Assembly: GCA_902618015.1 (NCBI GenBank)
Contig: CACMYX010000008.1
Location: 1-42,465, forward strand
Source of the DNA: an uncultured Alphaproteobacteria bacterium
Lineage (GTDB): Bacteria; Pseudomonadota; Alphaproteobacteria; HIMB59; GCA-002718135
DNA: 42,465 nucleotides
Reading direction: 5' to 3'
Part shown: positions 27,580-35,301 of the stretch, one piece after another
Position numbering within the stretch: the stretch's first letter is position 1
Layout: every line of letters begins with the position of its first letter
Notes under the pieces: model-generated
Databases searched by the model: none
The model's input: the letters and a program-made list of their open reading frames with translations, nothing else
What the model was told of the DNA's origin: nothing
Made by a program: the position numbers and the translations under genes

Positions 27580-27958
27580 ATGATGCCCATGCAACATTTG
27601 ATTCTTGCAAGGTTATTTTAATTTTTTTTAAAGATTTATAGTCTTCAGAGAATTCATTTCTTAATCTATTCAAGATCTTATTGCAAATATCCTCTGCTAA
27701 AAACTCTGTTGAGGTAATTTTACCCTTAAATTCATCTATTTCATCTAAGTTTTGATAATTATATATTTTAAGAATATCTTTTAAAGTTGTGGACACTATT
27801 CCTAAATCCATAATTATATTGTATTTATTAAGTTTATCAGTGAAAAATTCTGCATCTACTAAATATGTAGCTCCATGCATATTTTGGGCTGGTCCAAATA
27901 CTTCTCCAGGTAAAGAATGTGCTATTAGAATATTTTCTCTTACTTTTATCGAATACAT
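27560..27958 (-). CDS. Divergent 6-pyruvoyl-tetrahydropterin synthase / QueD homologue
   Basis: 132 aa, the length of one T-fold unit. Family landmarks are AHSLPGEVFGPAQNMHGATYLVDAEF at the N terminus, IIMDLGIVSTTLKDIL, the Glu of TSTEFLAEDI, and ITLQESNVAWASYE at the end. The usual zinc triad is His plus HxH; here His14 and His28 are present but the third position is Ala30 (HGA not HGH), and the catalytic Cys before HGH is absent (QNMHG). So ordinary PTPS, QueD or sepiapterin-forming chemistry is doubtful, and it may be a distinct subfamily acting on a related substrate. It lies between the MDR dehydrogenase (two-base gap) and the GT4 gene. Confidence 0.82.
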   Translation of the reverse strand: MYSIKVRENILIAHSLPGEVFGPAQNMHGATYLVDAEFFTDKLNKYNIIMDLGIVSTTLKDILKIYNYQNLDEIDEFKGKITSTEFLAEDICNKILNRLRNEFSEDYKSLKKIKITLQESNVAWASYEKEVI

Positions 27959-27960
27959 AA

Positions 27961-28920
27961 TTAATATTTAACTAGATGCATTATTGTGTCCTTATTTTGA
28001 AGAATTTTATAATAATCTTTTTCTAAATCAAAAAAATTACTTTCACTAGTAATTAATTTTTCTAATTTTGAATTTTTTAAAGATTTAATTGCTAATTTTA
28101 ATCTTCCCTCAAAATCATATTTATTTTTCATGTGTTTTGGTATTTTAGATACCTGTGAGCTAATAATTTTTAATCTTTTAGAATGAAAATAACCGCCTAA
28201 GGCAACTTCTCCTTTATTTTTACCATACCAACTAGCTTCTACTATTTTTCCTTCGATAGATAATTTTTCCATTAAAGAATTCAAAACTTTATAATTAGCT
28301 GTAGTGTTTATTGCTACATCTATTTTCTCAATCTTTCTTATATCAATAAAATTTAATCCTAAATAATTGGCAATTTTTCTTTTATTCTTATTATTATCAA
28401 AAACATAAACATTTTTATATCCATTAATTTTAAAAAAAAATGCAGTTAATAATCCTACAGAGCCAAGCCCTACAATTAGAATTTTGTTATTACTTTTAGA
28501 TTGAGCGTCCCAAAAGATATTAATTGCTGTTTCCATATTTGCAGTTAGAATATATTTTCTCAAATTTCCTTTTGGTAGAAATATTAAATTTTGAATAGAA
28601 ATTTCATATAAATCTTGATGAGGATAAAGACTAAATATTTTTTTATTTATATATTTCCTTGGACCATCAATAATATTCCCAACATTTATATAACCGTATT
28701 TTATAGGTAAATTAAAAGAACCCTCTTGAAAAGGAGCTTTCATTAATTCGAATTGATCCTTACTTACGCTTTTAGATGAAACTAATTTTTCAGTTCCCTT
28801 GCTGATACCTGAGTAAATAGTTTTAACTAAAACTGTTTTGTTATTTTTATTGTAAAAAAGTTTTTTTTTATAAATTTTAGCTTGTTTTTTTTTATCAATC
28901 CATAAAGAATAAGATTTCAT
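27961..28920 (-). CDS. MDR-superfamily (zinc-type alcohol dehydrogenase-like) oxidoreductase
   Basis: 319 aa. The GroES-like N-terminal half has VKTIYSGISKGTEKL, reminiscent of BchC-like dehydrogenases. The Rossmann half has ILIVGLGSVGLLTAFFFKINGY and VYVFDNNKNKRKIANYLGL. The catalytic zinc Cys and His-Glu of classical ADHs are not apparent, and the four-Cys structural zinc site is missing. Likely reaction: NAD(P)-dependent oxidation or reduction of a hydroxyl or carbonyl side chain. It is the first gene of the MDR-PTPS-GT4-methyltransferase operon, divergent from the creatininase-family gene with only 13 bases between starts, so both promoters must overlap coding DNA. Confidence 0.85.
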   Translation of the reverse strand: MKSYSLWIDKKKQAKIYKKKLFYNKNNKTVLVKTIYSGISKGTEKLVSSKSVSKDQFELMKAPFQEGSFNLPIKYGYINVGNIIDGPRKYINKKIFSLYPHQDLYEISIQNLIFLPKGNLRKYILTANMETAINIFWDAQSKSNNKILIVGLGSVGLLTAFFFKINGYKNVYVFDNNKNKRKIANYLGLNFIDIRKIEKIDVAINTTANYKVLNSLMEKLSIEGKIVEASWYGKNKGEVALGGYFHSKRLKIISSQVSKIPKHMKNKYDFEGRLKLAIKSLKNSKLEKLITSESNFFDLEKDYYKILQNKDTIMHLVKY

Positions 28921-28933
28921 AATTTACTTATAA

Positions 28934-29701
28934 ATGTATAATAAAAAAATGCTAACAAACTTTTGGGAAGAATTAACAACAAATGAAATTAAAAAAATAA
29001 ATAGAAAAACAGTTTTAATTTTCCCATTTTCATCAATTGAACAACACGGTCCGCATCTTCCATTAAATACTGATAAAAAAATTCTTGAAGGAATATTATT
29101 AGAATTCAATAAAAAATATAATTCAAATAAATATTTAATTATGCCTGAAATATATTATGGTTCAGCTGCTGAACATACAGATTTTGATGGAACATTAAGT
29201 ATTGATTCATTGGAATTTATATCACACTCTTTATCAATTTTAGAAAATGTATGTAAATTGAAATTTAAAAATATATTACTTTTAAATAGTCATGGTGGAC
29301 AAATTAGTCATATAGATATTATTGCTAAAGAATTAAAATCAGAATTTAAGATAAACATAGTAAAAGGCACATATTTTTTATTTGATCAATTTAAAGGAAT
29401 TATATCAAGTAAAGAAAAAGACTTTGGTTATCACGGTGGAGAATTTGAAACATCTATTATGTTATATTTATTTCCAAACCTAGTTAGGCAATCTAAAATT
29501 TCTAAACATACATTATCTCCCGATTATTTATCATCTAAAACCATTTCTTATGAGAAAAATATTAAGAAAGCTTGGGTAACTAAAGAATTAAGTAAAAGTG
29601 GAATTATTGGAGATCCTAGAAAGTCCAATGCACAAATAGGAAAAAAAATAATTGATAGAGTAACACAAAAATTAAACAAAATAATAAATGAGATGTTTTA
29701 G
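28934..29701 (+). CDS. Creatininase/ArfB/MftE-family amidohydrolase
   Basis: 255 aa. Metal-binding motifs are complete: PFSSIEQHGPHLPLNTD (Glu, His, Asp), LLLNSHGGQ, and GYHGGEFETSIML with a final Glu. Known members hydrolyse creatinine, a mycofactocin precursor peptide (MftE), or the formyl group of the GTP-derived pyrimidine FAPy in archaeal riboflavin/F420 synthesis (ArfB). Given RibA, a RibD-type reductase and a PTPS homologue nearby, an ArfB-like deformylase or pyrimidine/pterin amidohydrolase is the most attractive reading, but it is inference. ATG 28934; an internal ATG at 28949 is possible. Confidence 0.88.
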   Translation: MYNKKMLTNFWEELTTNEIKKINRKTVLIFPFSSIEQHGPHLPLNTDKKILEGILLEFNKKYNSNKYLIMPEIYYGSAAEHTDFDGTLSIDSLEFISHSLSILENVCKLKFKNILLLNSHGGQISHIDIIAKELKSEFKINIVKGTYFLFDQFKGIISSKEKDFGYHGGEFETSIMLYLFPNLVRQSKISKHTLSPDYLSSKTISYEKNIKKAWVTKELSKSGIIGDPRKSNAQIGKKIIDRVTQKLNKIINEMF

Positions 29702-29724
29702 ATTTGTATTTATTAAGAATTAAA

Positions 29725-30288
29725 TTAAAATAATTTTTCGTATACCTCATTGTACTCACAATCATATACCTCACAGTTATCCAGCATATATTCAGTTATT
29801 TGACTTAAGAATGTACCATGACTGACTAATACAATTTTTTGTGAATTAAGGCTTTTGATAGATAGCAGAAAAGACCTTAATCTTATTTTAATATCATTGT
29901 GAGACTCTTGTATAATTTTTTTTTCATTAATAGGTTTGTTATTATTCCACCAGAAATCATTTAAATTATTAAAATCAAAATCATTAAATTCTTTTTTTAA
30001 TTTTTTTGGTTGTCTTCCTACATCACATGAGTGGTACAAATGTTCTCTTATTAAAGGTTCAATTACAGGTTTATTAGATGGAAAAACAATAGAGAATGTT
30101 TCCAATGTTCTTGTTAAGGGGGAACAAAAATAATTATCAAATTTGAGATTTTTAATTCTATTATTTAACTTTTTTGCTTGCTCAACTCCTCTTTGAGTAA
30201 TTCTTGCATCATAATAATAAGTTGGATTATCTAAATCTGATGCTGCATTAGCTTCTGACTCTGCATGTCTAATAAGATATAATTTCAT
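29725..30288 (-). CDS. Histidine phosphatase (phosphoglycerate-mutase-like) family protein
   Basis: 187 aa. The catalytic RHAESEAN lies at residues 7-14, the second Arg is in SPLTRTLETF, and the second His is in VSHGTF (about residue 150). The EHLYHSCDVGR segment between them gives the acid/base Glu. The family includes phosphoglycerate mutases and many small-molecule phosphatases; the short length and unusual core favour a phosphatase. Converges on the creatininase gene with 23 bases between. A separate promoter may lie in the 55 bases before its ATG. Confidence 0.85.
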   Translation of the reverse strand: MKLYLIRHAESEANAASDLDNPTYYYDARITQRGVEQAKKLNNRIKNLKFDNYFCSPLTRTLETFSIVFPSNKPVIEPLIREHLYHSCDVGRQPKKLKKEFNDFDFNNLNDFWWNNNKPINEKKIIQESHNDIKIRLRSFLLSIKSLNSQKIVLVSHGTFLSQITEYMLDNCEVYDCEYNEVYEKLF

Positions 30289-30343
30289 TTTTTAACTATA
30301 AATACGATAAACATTCATGCATCAGTAAGTATAAAACTTAGCT

Positions 30344-30481
30344 TTATTTACGGGAAGAAACGGCTAATAACAATGGCACAATCATAACTAAGGTTGTTAA
30401 GACTGATGGATTAAATAACCAATAAAGAACACCTAGAGAAAATATTAACATCCAGAATTCATTTTTATATAAAAATTTCAT
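30344..30481 (-). CDS. Small membrane protein (45 aa) downstream of mtkB
   Basis: The ORF runs from ATG at 30479-30481 to TAA at 30344-30346. The product has a charged start (MKFLYKNEF) and two hydrophobic segments (WMLIFSLGVLYWLF, then LTTLVMIVPLLLAVSS) split by the turn NPSVL. It is probably a helical-hairpin membrane protein. It begins 16 bases after the mtkB stop on the same strand and is therefore probably in the mcl-mtkA-mtkB transcript. No family recognised; the clear hydrophobic design supports a real gene. Confidence 0.55.
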   Translation of the reverse strand: MKFLYKNEFWMLIFSLGVLYWLFNPSVLTTLVMIVPLLLAVSSRK

Positions 30482-30496
30482 TATTTTTTAATTATA

Positions 30497-31393
30497 TTAA
30501 TTCAAATTATTTTCTACTAATACTTTTTTTACAGTTTCACCCATTACAGAAGGGTTTTTGGAAATTGTAACTCCACACTCTTTAAGAAGTTCCACTTTTT
30601 CTATTGCGCTTTCACCATAGGCAGAAACAATTGCGCCAGCATGCCCCATCACACGACCTTTAGGTGCAGTTAGTCCTGCTATATATGCAATTACTGGTTT
30701 ACTCATATTTTCTTTAGCAAATTGTCCAGCTTCAACTTCTTGTGGACCACCTATTTCACCTATTATTAAAACTGCAATAGTTTCATCATCATTTTCAAAC
30801 TTTTCAATTATATCTTTAAAAGAACTTCCATTTATTGGATCGCCTCCTATGCCTACACTTGTTGAAACACCAATTTCCAAATCTTTAAGTTGTTGTGCAG
30901 CTTCATATCCCAAAGTGCCAGATCTACTAACTATTCCTATTTTACCTTCTTTGTAAATGTGACCGGGCATAATACCTAACATAGATTTACCAGGGCTAAT
31001 TATTCCTGCACAATTCGGACCTACTAATCCCATTTTTTTATCTTTTGGATATCTTCTCATATATCTTTTTATTTTAACCATATCATGAGAAGGAATTCCG
31101 TCTGTAATAGCTACACACGTTTTAATACCTGCATCAGCAGCTTCCATTGCTGAGTCTGCTGCAAAGGCTGGTGGGACAAATAAAATTGATGTTGATGCTC
31201 CAGTTTGATCTACAGCTTCTTTAACAGTATTAAAAACAGGAAGATTTAAATGAGTCATACCACCCTTGCCAGGTGTTACCCCACCAACAACGTTAGAACC
31301 ATACTTAATCATTTCTTCAGCATGAAAACTTCCAATTTTTCCAGTAAATCCTTGGACTAAAATCTTTGTATTTTTATGAATGATTATAGACAT
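30497..31393 (-). CDS. mtkB: Malate-CoA ligase (malate thiokinase) alpha subunit
   Basis: 298 aa. CoA-binding Rossmann domain at the N terminus (ILVQGFTGKIGSFHA, GSNVVGGVTPGKGG), then GPNCAGIISPGKSMLGIMPGHIY, SRSGTLGYEAA, GIGGDPINGSSF, and the phospho-His loop APKGRVMGHAGAI. Succinyl-CoA synthetase alpha (SucD) is the close alternative. I prefer malate thiokinase because the sequence follows Methylobacterium MtkB as I remember it (ITDGIPSHDMVKIKRYMRRYPK) and because mcl is in the same operon. Reaction: malate + CoA + ATP to malyl-CoA. Two bases separate it from mtkA. SucC/D-type activity cannot be excluded without phylogeny. Confidence 0.88.
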   Translation of the reverse strand: MSIIIHKNTKILVQGFTGKIGSFHAEEMIKYGSNVVGGVTPGKGGMTHLNLPVFNTVKEAVDQTGASTSILFVPPAFAADSAMEAADAGIKTCVAITDGIPSHDMVKIKRYMRRYPKDKKMGLVGPNCAGIISPGKSMLGIMPGHIYKEGKIGIVSRSGTLGYEAAQQLKDLEIGVSTSVGIGGDPINGSSFKDIIEKFENDDETIAVLIIGEIGGPQEVEAGQFAKENMSKPVIAYIAGLTAPKGRVMGHAGAIVSAYGESAIEKVELLKECGVTISKNPSVMGETVKKVLVENNLN

Positions 31394-31395
31394 GA

Positions 31396-32556
31396 TTATC
31401 CAAGAGCCTTTACTGCTTTATTTGCTGCATCTTCTAAAGTTGATGCTTCAATGTAATTAATATTGCTTTTTTTAAGTATTTCATTTCCCTTTTCTACGTT
31501 AGTTCCAGCTAAACGTATTACTAACGGATGTTTAATTTCAATTTTTGATAAAGCTTGAACAATTCCTTCTGCAACCCAATCACATCTGTTAATCCCTGCA
31601 AAGATATTTACTAATATTACCTTAACTTTTGTATCCATAGAGATTAATTTAAAAGCTTTAACTATTTTTTCAGGTGTTGCACCTCCGCCAACATCTAAAA
31701 AATTTGCAGGTTCACCACCAGCAAGTTTTATCATATCCATTGAAGCCATTGCTAAGCCTGCACCATTAATAATATTACCAATATTCCCATCTAAGCTTAC
31801 ATAATTCATTCCTCTATCAGAAGCATATACTTCATTTGAATTTTCTTGCGTTTTATCTCTAAGTTCTGCAATTTCGTCTCTTCTAAACATTGCATTATTA
31901 TCAAAACTCATTTTACAATCTAATGCTAATATTTCATCTTGGTGTGATACAACTAATGGGTTGACTTCAACCATTGTTGCATCAAGCTCACTAAAAGCTT
32001 TATAACAACCAATAATTGTATTTGCAGCTCTTGATATCAATTTGGATTCAATTCCTAAACCAAAAGCTATTTCTCTTGCTTGAAATTGTTGAATACCAAC
32101 TGCTACTTCTATTTTAGATCGTATAATTGTTTCAGGTTTTTCTTTTGAAATTTCTTCAACACTCATTCCACCTTCCGTTGAGGCTACAACCATTATGCTT
32201 TCTGAAGATCTATCAAACACTAAACCTAAATATAATTCATGCTTGATATCAGTTGCTTCTTCAATATAAATTCTATTTATTATCTTACCCTCTGGACCAG
32301 TTTGGTTTGTAATTAATTTTTTACCTAATAATTTATCAGTTGCATCAGCAACTTCTAAAGGAGAATTACATATTATAATTCCTCCCGCTTTACCTCTAGC
32401 ACCAGAATGAACTTGCGCTTTTACAACCCATTTTGAGCCACCAATTTCTCTAGCTTTGTTTTCTGCATTTTCTGGACTATAAACAATACCACCAGTTGGA
32501 ATTTTAACACCAAAATCAGACAATATTTTTTTTGCTTGATATTCGTGTATATCCAT
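31396..32556 (-). CDS. mtkA: Malate-CoA ligase (malate thiokinase) beta subunit
   Basis: 386 aa. ATP-grasp fold with MDIHEYQAKKILSDFGV, VVKAQVHSGARGKAGGI, KHELYLG, QFQAREIAFGLGI, ATMVEVNPLVV and the ligase domain GGEPANFLDVGGGA, VNIFAGINRCDWVAEGI. These match Methylobacterium MtkA as I recall, more than SucC, particularly QTGPEGK, QQFQAREIAFGLG and INRCDWVA. It forms a heterocomplex with MtkB. Its ATG overlaps the mcl stop by one base (TAATG at 32554-32558), implying coupled translation with malyl-CoA lyase. Confidence 0.88.
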   Translation of the reverse strand: MDIHEYQAKKILSDFGVKIPTGGIVYSPENAENKAREIGGSKWVVKAQVHSGARGKAGGIIICNSPLEVADATDKLLGKKLITNQTGPEGKIINRIYIEEATDIKHELYLGLVFDRSSESIMVVASTEGGMSVEEISKEKPETIIRSKIEVAVGIQQFQAREIAFGLGIESKLISRAANTIIGCYKAFSELDATMVEVNPLVVSHQDEILALDCKMSFDNNAMFRRDEIAELRDKTQENSNEVYASDRGMNYVSLDGNIGNIINGAGLAMASMDMIKLAGGEPANFLDVGGGATPEKIVKAFKLISMDTKVKVILVNIFAGINRCDWVAEGIVQALSKIEIKHPLVIRLAGTNVEKGNEILKKSNINYIEASTLEDAANKAVKALG

Positions 32557-33494
32557 TACTTATTCTCAATTAATTTATTTATATTTACAATATTTTCAGC
32601 CATTCTTGCAGATGCAGCATCAATCATTCTTCCATCAAGCTGAGCAGCACCCTTTCCTTCAGCAGCTGCTTTTTCTAATTCTAATAATATTTTTTTTGCT
32701 TTATCTATTTCTTCTTTAGGTGGAGAAAAAACTTCATTAGCAAGATCTATTTGTGATGGATGTATTGCCCATTTACCCTCAAAACCAATTGCTGCAGCTC
32801 TTTTTGCTGCATCAAGATATCCTTCTTTGTCATTAAAATCACCAAAAGGTCCGTCTATTGCTCTTAAGCCATATGATCTACAAGTCATTACTAATGTTGA
32901 TAAGCCATGATGCCATTGATCTCCAGGGTAATCAGGATTTAACCCCCCTATAACAACGGTTCTTGCGCGCATACTTGCTGCATAATCTGCAACTCCAAAA
33001 TGTAATGCTTCTAGTCTTGAACTTGATGTTGCAATTGATTGAATATTAGACATTCCTAGTGCTGTTTCAATTAAACATTCTAAACCTATTCTATTTTCAA
33101 ATTTTTTATTTTGCTCAATTTGATTAAGCAAACAATCGACCATATATACATCAGATGATGAGCCTACTTTTGGAATTAATAATGTATCAACCCTATCACC
33201 TACCTCTTCTATAATTTCAATCACATCACGATACATATAGTGTGTATCCAAACCGTTAATTCTTATAGAGATTGTTTTACCTTCTTCTTTCCAATCATAT
33301 TCTTTTATTGCATTAATAACATTTCTTCTTGCATCAATTTTATCATTTGGAGATACTGCATCTTCTAGGTCTAAGAAAATATAATCGGCATTTGATTTTA
33401 ATGCTTTTTCAAACATATTTGGATTAGAGCCAGGAACTGCCAATTCACTTCTGTGTAATCTAGATTTAGCAGGTTTATAAAATAAATGGCTCAT
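32556..33494 (-). CDS. mcl: L-malyl-CoA lyase (CitE-like HpcH/HpaI fold)
   Basis: 312 aa, first gene of the mcl-mtkA-mtkB operon. Motifs in order: RLHRSELAVPGSN, FLDLEDAVSPNDK (metal-binding acids), RINGLDTHYMYRD, LIPKVGSSSDVY, LECLIETALGM, FGVADYAASMRAR, IDGPFGDF and GFEGKWAIHPSQI. It splits malyl-CoA to glyoxylate and acetyl-CoA; reversed, it can condense the two. With the thiokinase it forms the terminal steps of the serine cycle. The 57-base upstream gap carries two TATAAT-like boxes (AT-rich, no convincing -35), so a promoter there is likely but not resolved. Confidence 0.92.
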   Translation of the reverse strand: MSHLFYKPAKSRLHRSELAVPGSNPNMFEKALKSNADYIFLDLEDAVSPNDKIDARRNVINAIKEYDWKEEGKTISIRINGLDTHYMYRDVIEIIEEVGDRVDTLLIPKVGSSSDVYMVDCLLNQIEQNKKFENRIGLECLIETALGMSNIQSIATSSSRLEALHFGVADYAASMRARTVVIGGLNPDYPGDQWHHGLSTLVMTCRSYGLRAIDGPFGDFNDKEGYLDAAKRAAAIGFEGKWAIHPSQIDLANEVFSPPKEEIDKAKKILLELEKAAAEGKGAAQLDGRMIDAASARMAENIVNINKLIENK

Positions 33495-33551
33495 TTAAAA
33501 AAAAATTATATATTTGATTAATATTATAAAAGCGATAAAAAAATTTAAATA

Positions 33552-34208
33552 TTATAAAGATATTTCCTTAAGGCAATTTTCATCATTATTTTTTGGATTA
33601 TTTACAATTTTTGATACTGGATAAAAGTCTAAATCATCCTCGATAATACTTTTGTTTTTATGTAGGAATTCATTTTCATTATCATTAAGAAAATCAAGAC
33701 CCTCATTATGAGACATAATAAGAGGCATTCTATTATGTATATGGGAAAGGTTTTCATTTGCTTCCTTAGTAATGATACAGACAACATTCATTTTTTTATT
33801 ATCTCTTATTTCTTCCCTCCAAATTCCACCAAAAAACAATAATTCATTTCTAGGAATTGATATTAAATATGGTTGTTTTTGATTATTTATATTTTTCCAT
33901 TCATAGTATCCATTTGCAATAATAAGACATTTTCTTTTAGTAAATGATTCTTTGAATAAATATTTATCATTAATCGTTTCAATTCTTGCATTAATAACAA
34001 ATTGAGTAACATTATTTTGTTTACTAAAAAAACTATAACTCCAAATAAAAGTATCTATTAAAAGTTTATGATTGTTTTCATAAATAATATTAACAATATT
34101 AGACGGTGATATATTGTAAGACTTATGTGAGTAATTTAAAACTTCAGAGTTAGGAAAAAGTTTTATAATTTTTTCTTTATCTTCAGTACTTGTAAATCTT
34201 CCGCACAC
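33552..34208 (-). CDS. SRAP-domain abasic-site DNA-protein crosslink protein (HMCES/YedK family)
   Basis: 218 aa. It begins MCGRFTS, placing the catalytic Cys2 right after the initiator Met. Other SRAP landmarks are the Asn of VINARIETI, RKCLIIANGYYEWK with the active-site Glu, and HNRMPLIM with the His. Known role: covalent crosslinking to abasic sites in single-stranded DNA via a thiazolidine, shielding them at replication forks. The start is GTG (34206-34208), overlapping the upstream DUF4864 stop by one base (TAGTG). The C-terminal tail (PVSKIVNNPKNNDENCL) is typical. Confidence 0.93.
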   Translation of the reverse strand: MCGRFTSTEDKEKIIKLFPNSEVLNYSHKSYNISPSNIVNIIYENNHKLLIDTFIWSYSFFSKQNNVTQFVINARIETINDKYLFKESFTKRKCLIIANGYYEWKNINNQKQPYLISIPRNELLFFGGIWREEIRDNKKMNVVCIITKEANENLSHIHNRMPLIMSHNEGLDFLNDNENEFLHKNKSIIEDDLDFYPVSKIVNNPKNNDENCLKEISL

Positions 34209-34666
34209 TATGATGCTTGCGATAAAGGCATTGGTCTAGAAACACCTACGGTCATCCAACAATCTTTAAACTCACCGTTTTGCTCTACTTTTTCTACTGT
34301 CCATTCGAAACCAAATTTTTTTCCATTACTATCAGTAAGCTCAACAAAGTAATATGAACTTTTTTCTTTTTCTTGAACAGGAATTATATTGTGTTCTAAG
34401 TGATCAATCATCATTGCATAGGATGGATTTTTAATCATCCTAATAAAATTGTCTAGAGGACCTGTGTACATTCTATTATTTGGATGTGCAAATTCCCAAG
34501 TTTGTTCAATACCGGCATCGTCAAAAGGTAAATTATTTTTTTGTAGTGCTTTTAATTGAATTGAAATAACTTCTTTAGGGCCAATTGAAGGGTCTGGTTT
34601 TATCATTTCTCCGTAAACATTTTTTGATAATAAAATAAACAAACTAAACAATATAATTTTGTGCAT
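34208..34666 (-). CDS. Exported DUF4864 protein
   Basis: 152 aa. A signal peptide is visible (HKIILFSLFILLSKNVYG, cleavage about residue 19). The mature part has the DUF4864-like core: PKEVISIQLKALQKNN near its start, WEFAHPNNR, a middle NPSYAMM and the C-terminal W.VEKVEQNGEFKDCWMTVGV. I know the family only as small periplasmic proteins of unknown function with a cystatin/NTF2-like fold. It is coupled to the SRAP gene by a one-base stop/start overlap and divergent from the LysE-type exporter (35 bases between starts). Confidence 0.75.
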   Translation of the reverse strand: MHKIILFSLFILLSKNVYGEMIKPDPSIGPKEVISIQLKALQKNNLPFDDAGIEQTWEFAHPNNRMYTGPLDNFIRMIKNPSYAMMIDHLEHNIIPVQEKEKSSYYFVELTDSNGKKFGFEWTVEKVEQNGEFKDCWMTVGVSRPMPLSQAS

Positions 34667-34701
34667 AATTTTAAAATAGTGTAATTATAACTTAAGGCAA
34701 T

Positions 34702-35301
34702 ATGTATATTTATGATTTTATCCAAGGATTAATTATTGGAGGAACATTAATTGTAGCCATAGGACCTCAAAATTTATTTGTAATTCAGCAAGGTCTTAAA
34801 AAATCTTATGTTTTTACAGTTACTTTATTTTGCAGTCTATCTGACAGTTTACTAATTGTAGTCGGAATATATCTATCTAATTATGTTATTCAAATTAATC
34901 CAAGTATAATAGGAATAATAAAAGTATTAGGTGGAATTTGGCTGATATTTTATGGATTAAATAAAGTTATAAAATTAAATAAAATTAAAGATATAAATAA
35001 AGAATTAAATATAATTAAGGAATACGGAAAAGTATTAATTAGCTTATTCATTATCACATACGCAAATCCTCATGTTTATCTAGATACAATTATTTTGCTG
35101 GGGTCATTATCAATAAATTTTAATGATCAATTTTCATTTGGCGTTGGAGCAATTTCAGCTAGTTTTTTATTTTTCTTTTCTTTGGGATATATGTCAAAGT
35201 TTTTATCAAAATATATTTATTCAAATAAAACTTGGTTCTGGATTGATCTAACCATTGGTCTGCTAATGATTAGTTATGGAATATATTTTATAATTTTTTA
35301 A
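34702..35301 (+). CDS. LysE/ArgO-family amino acid exporter
   Basis: 199 aa with six hydrophobic helices. The N-terminal IIGGTLIVAIGPQNLFVIQQGLKK is the LysE signature, followed by CSLSDSLLIVVGIY and KVLGGIWLIFYG, then ITYANPHVYLDTIILLGSLS. Members export Lys/Arg and related amino acids. The substrate is unproved. AAGG lies just upstream of ATG 34702. The 3' end overlaps the converging fusion gene by 14 bases. Confidence 0.88.
   Translation: MYIYDFIQGLIIGGTLIVAIGPQNLFVIQQGLKKSYVFTVTLFCSLSDSLLIVVGIYLSNYVIQINPSIIGIIKVLGGIWLIFYGLNKVIKLNKIKDINKELNIIKEYGKVLISLFIITYANPHVYLDTIILLGSLSINFNDQFSFGVGAISASFLFFFSLGYMSKFLSKYIYSNKTWFWIDLTIGLLMISYGIYFIIF

Noticed and set aside
30497..32556. Plain succinyl-CoA synthetase (sucCD)
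   Set aside because: Similarity to malate thiokinase motifs and the coupling to malyl-CoA lyase make mtkAB the better call; kept as the alternative in the entries.
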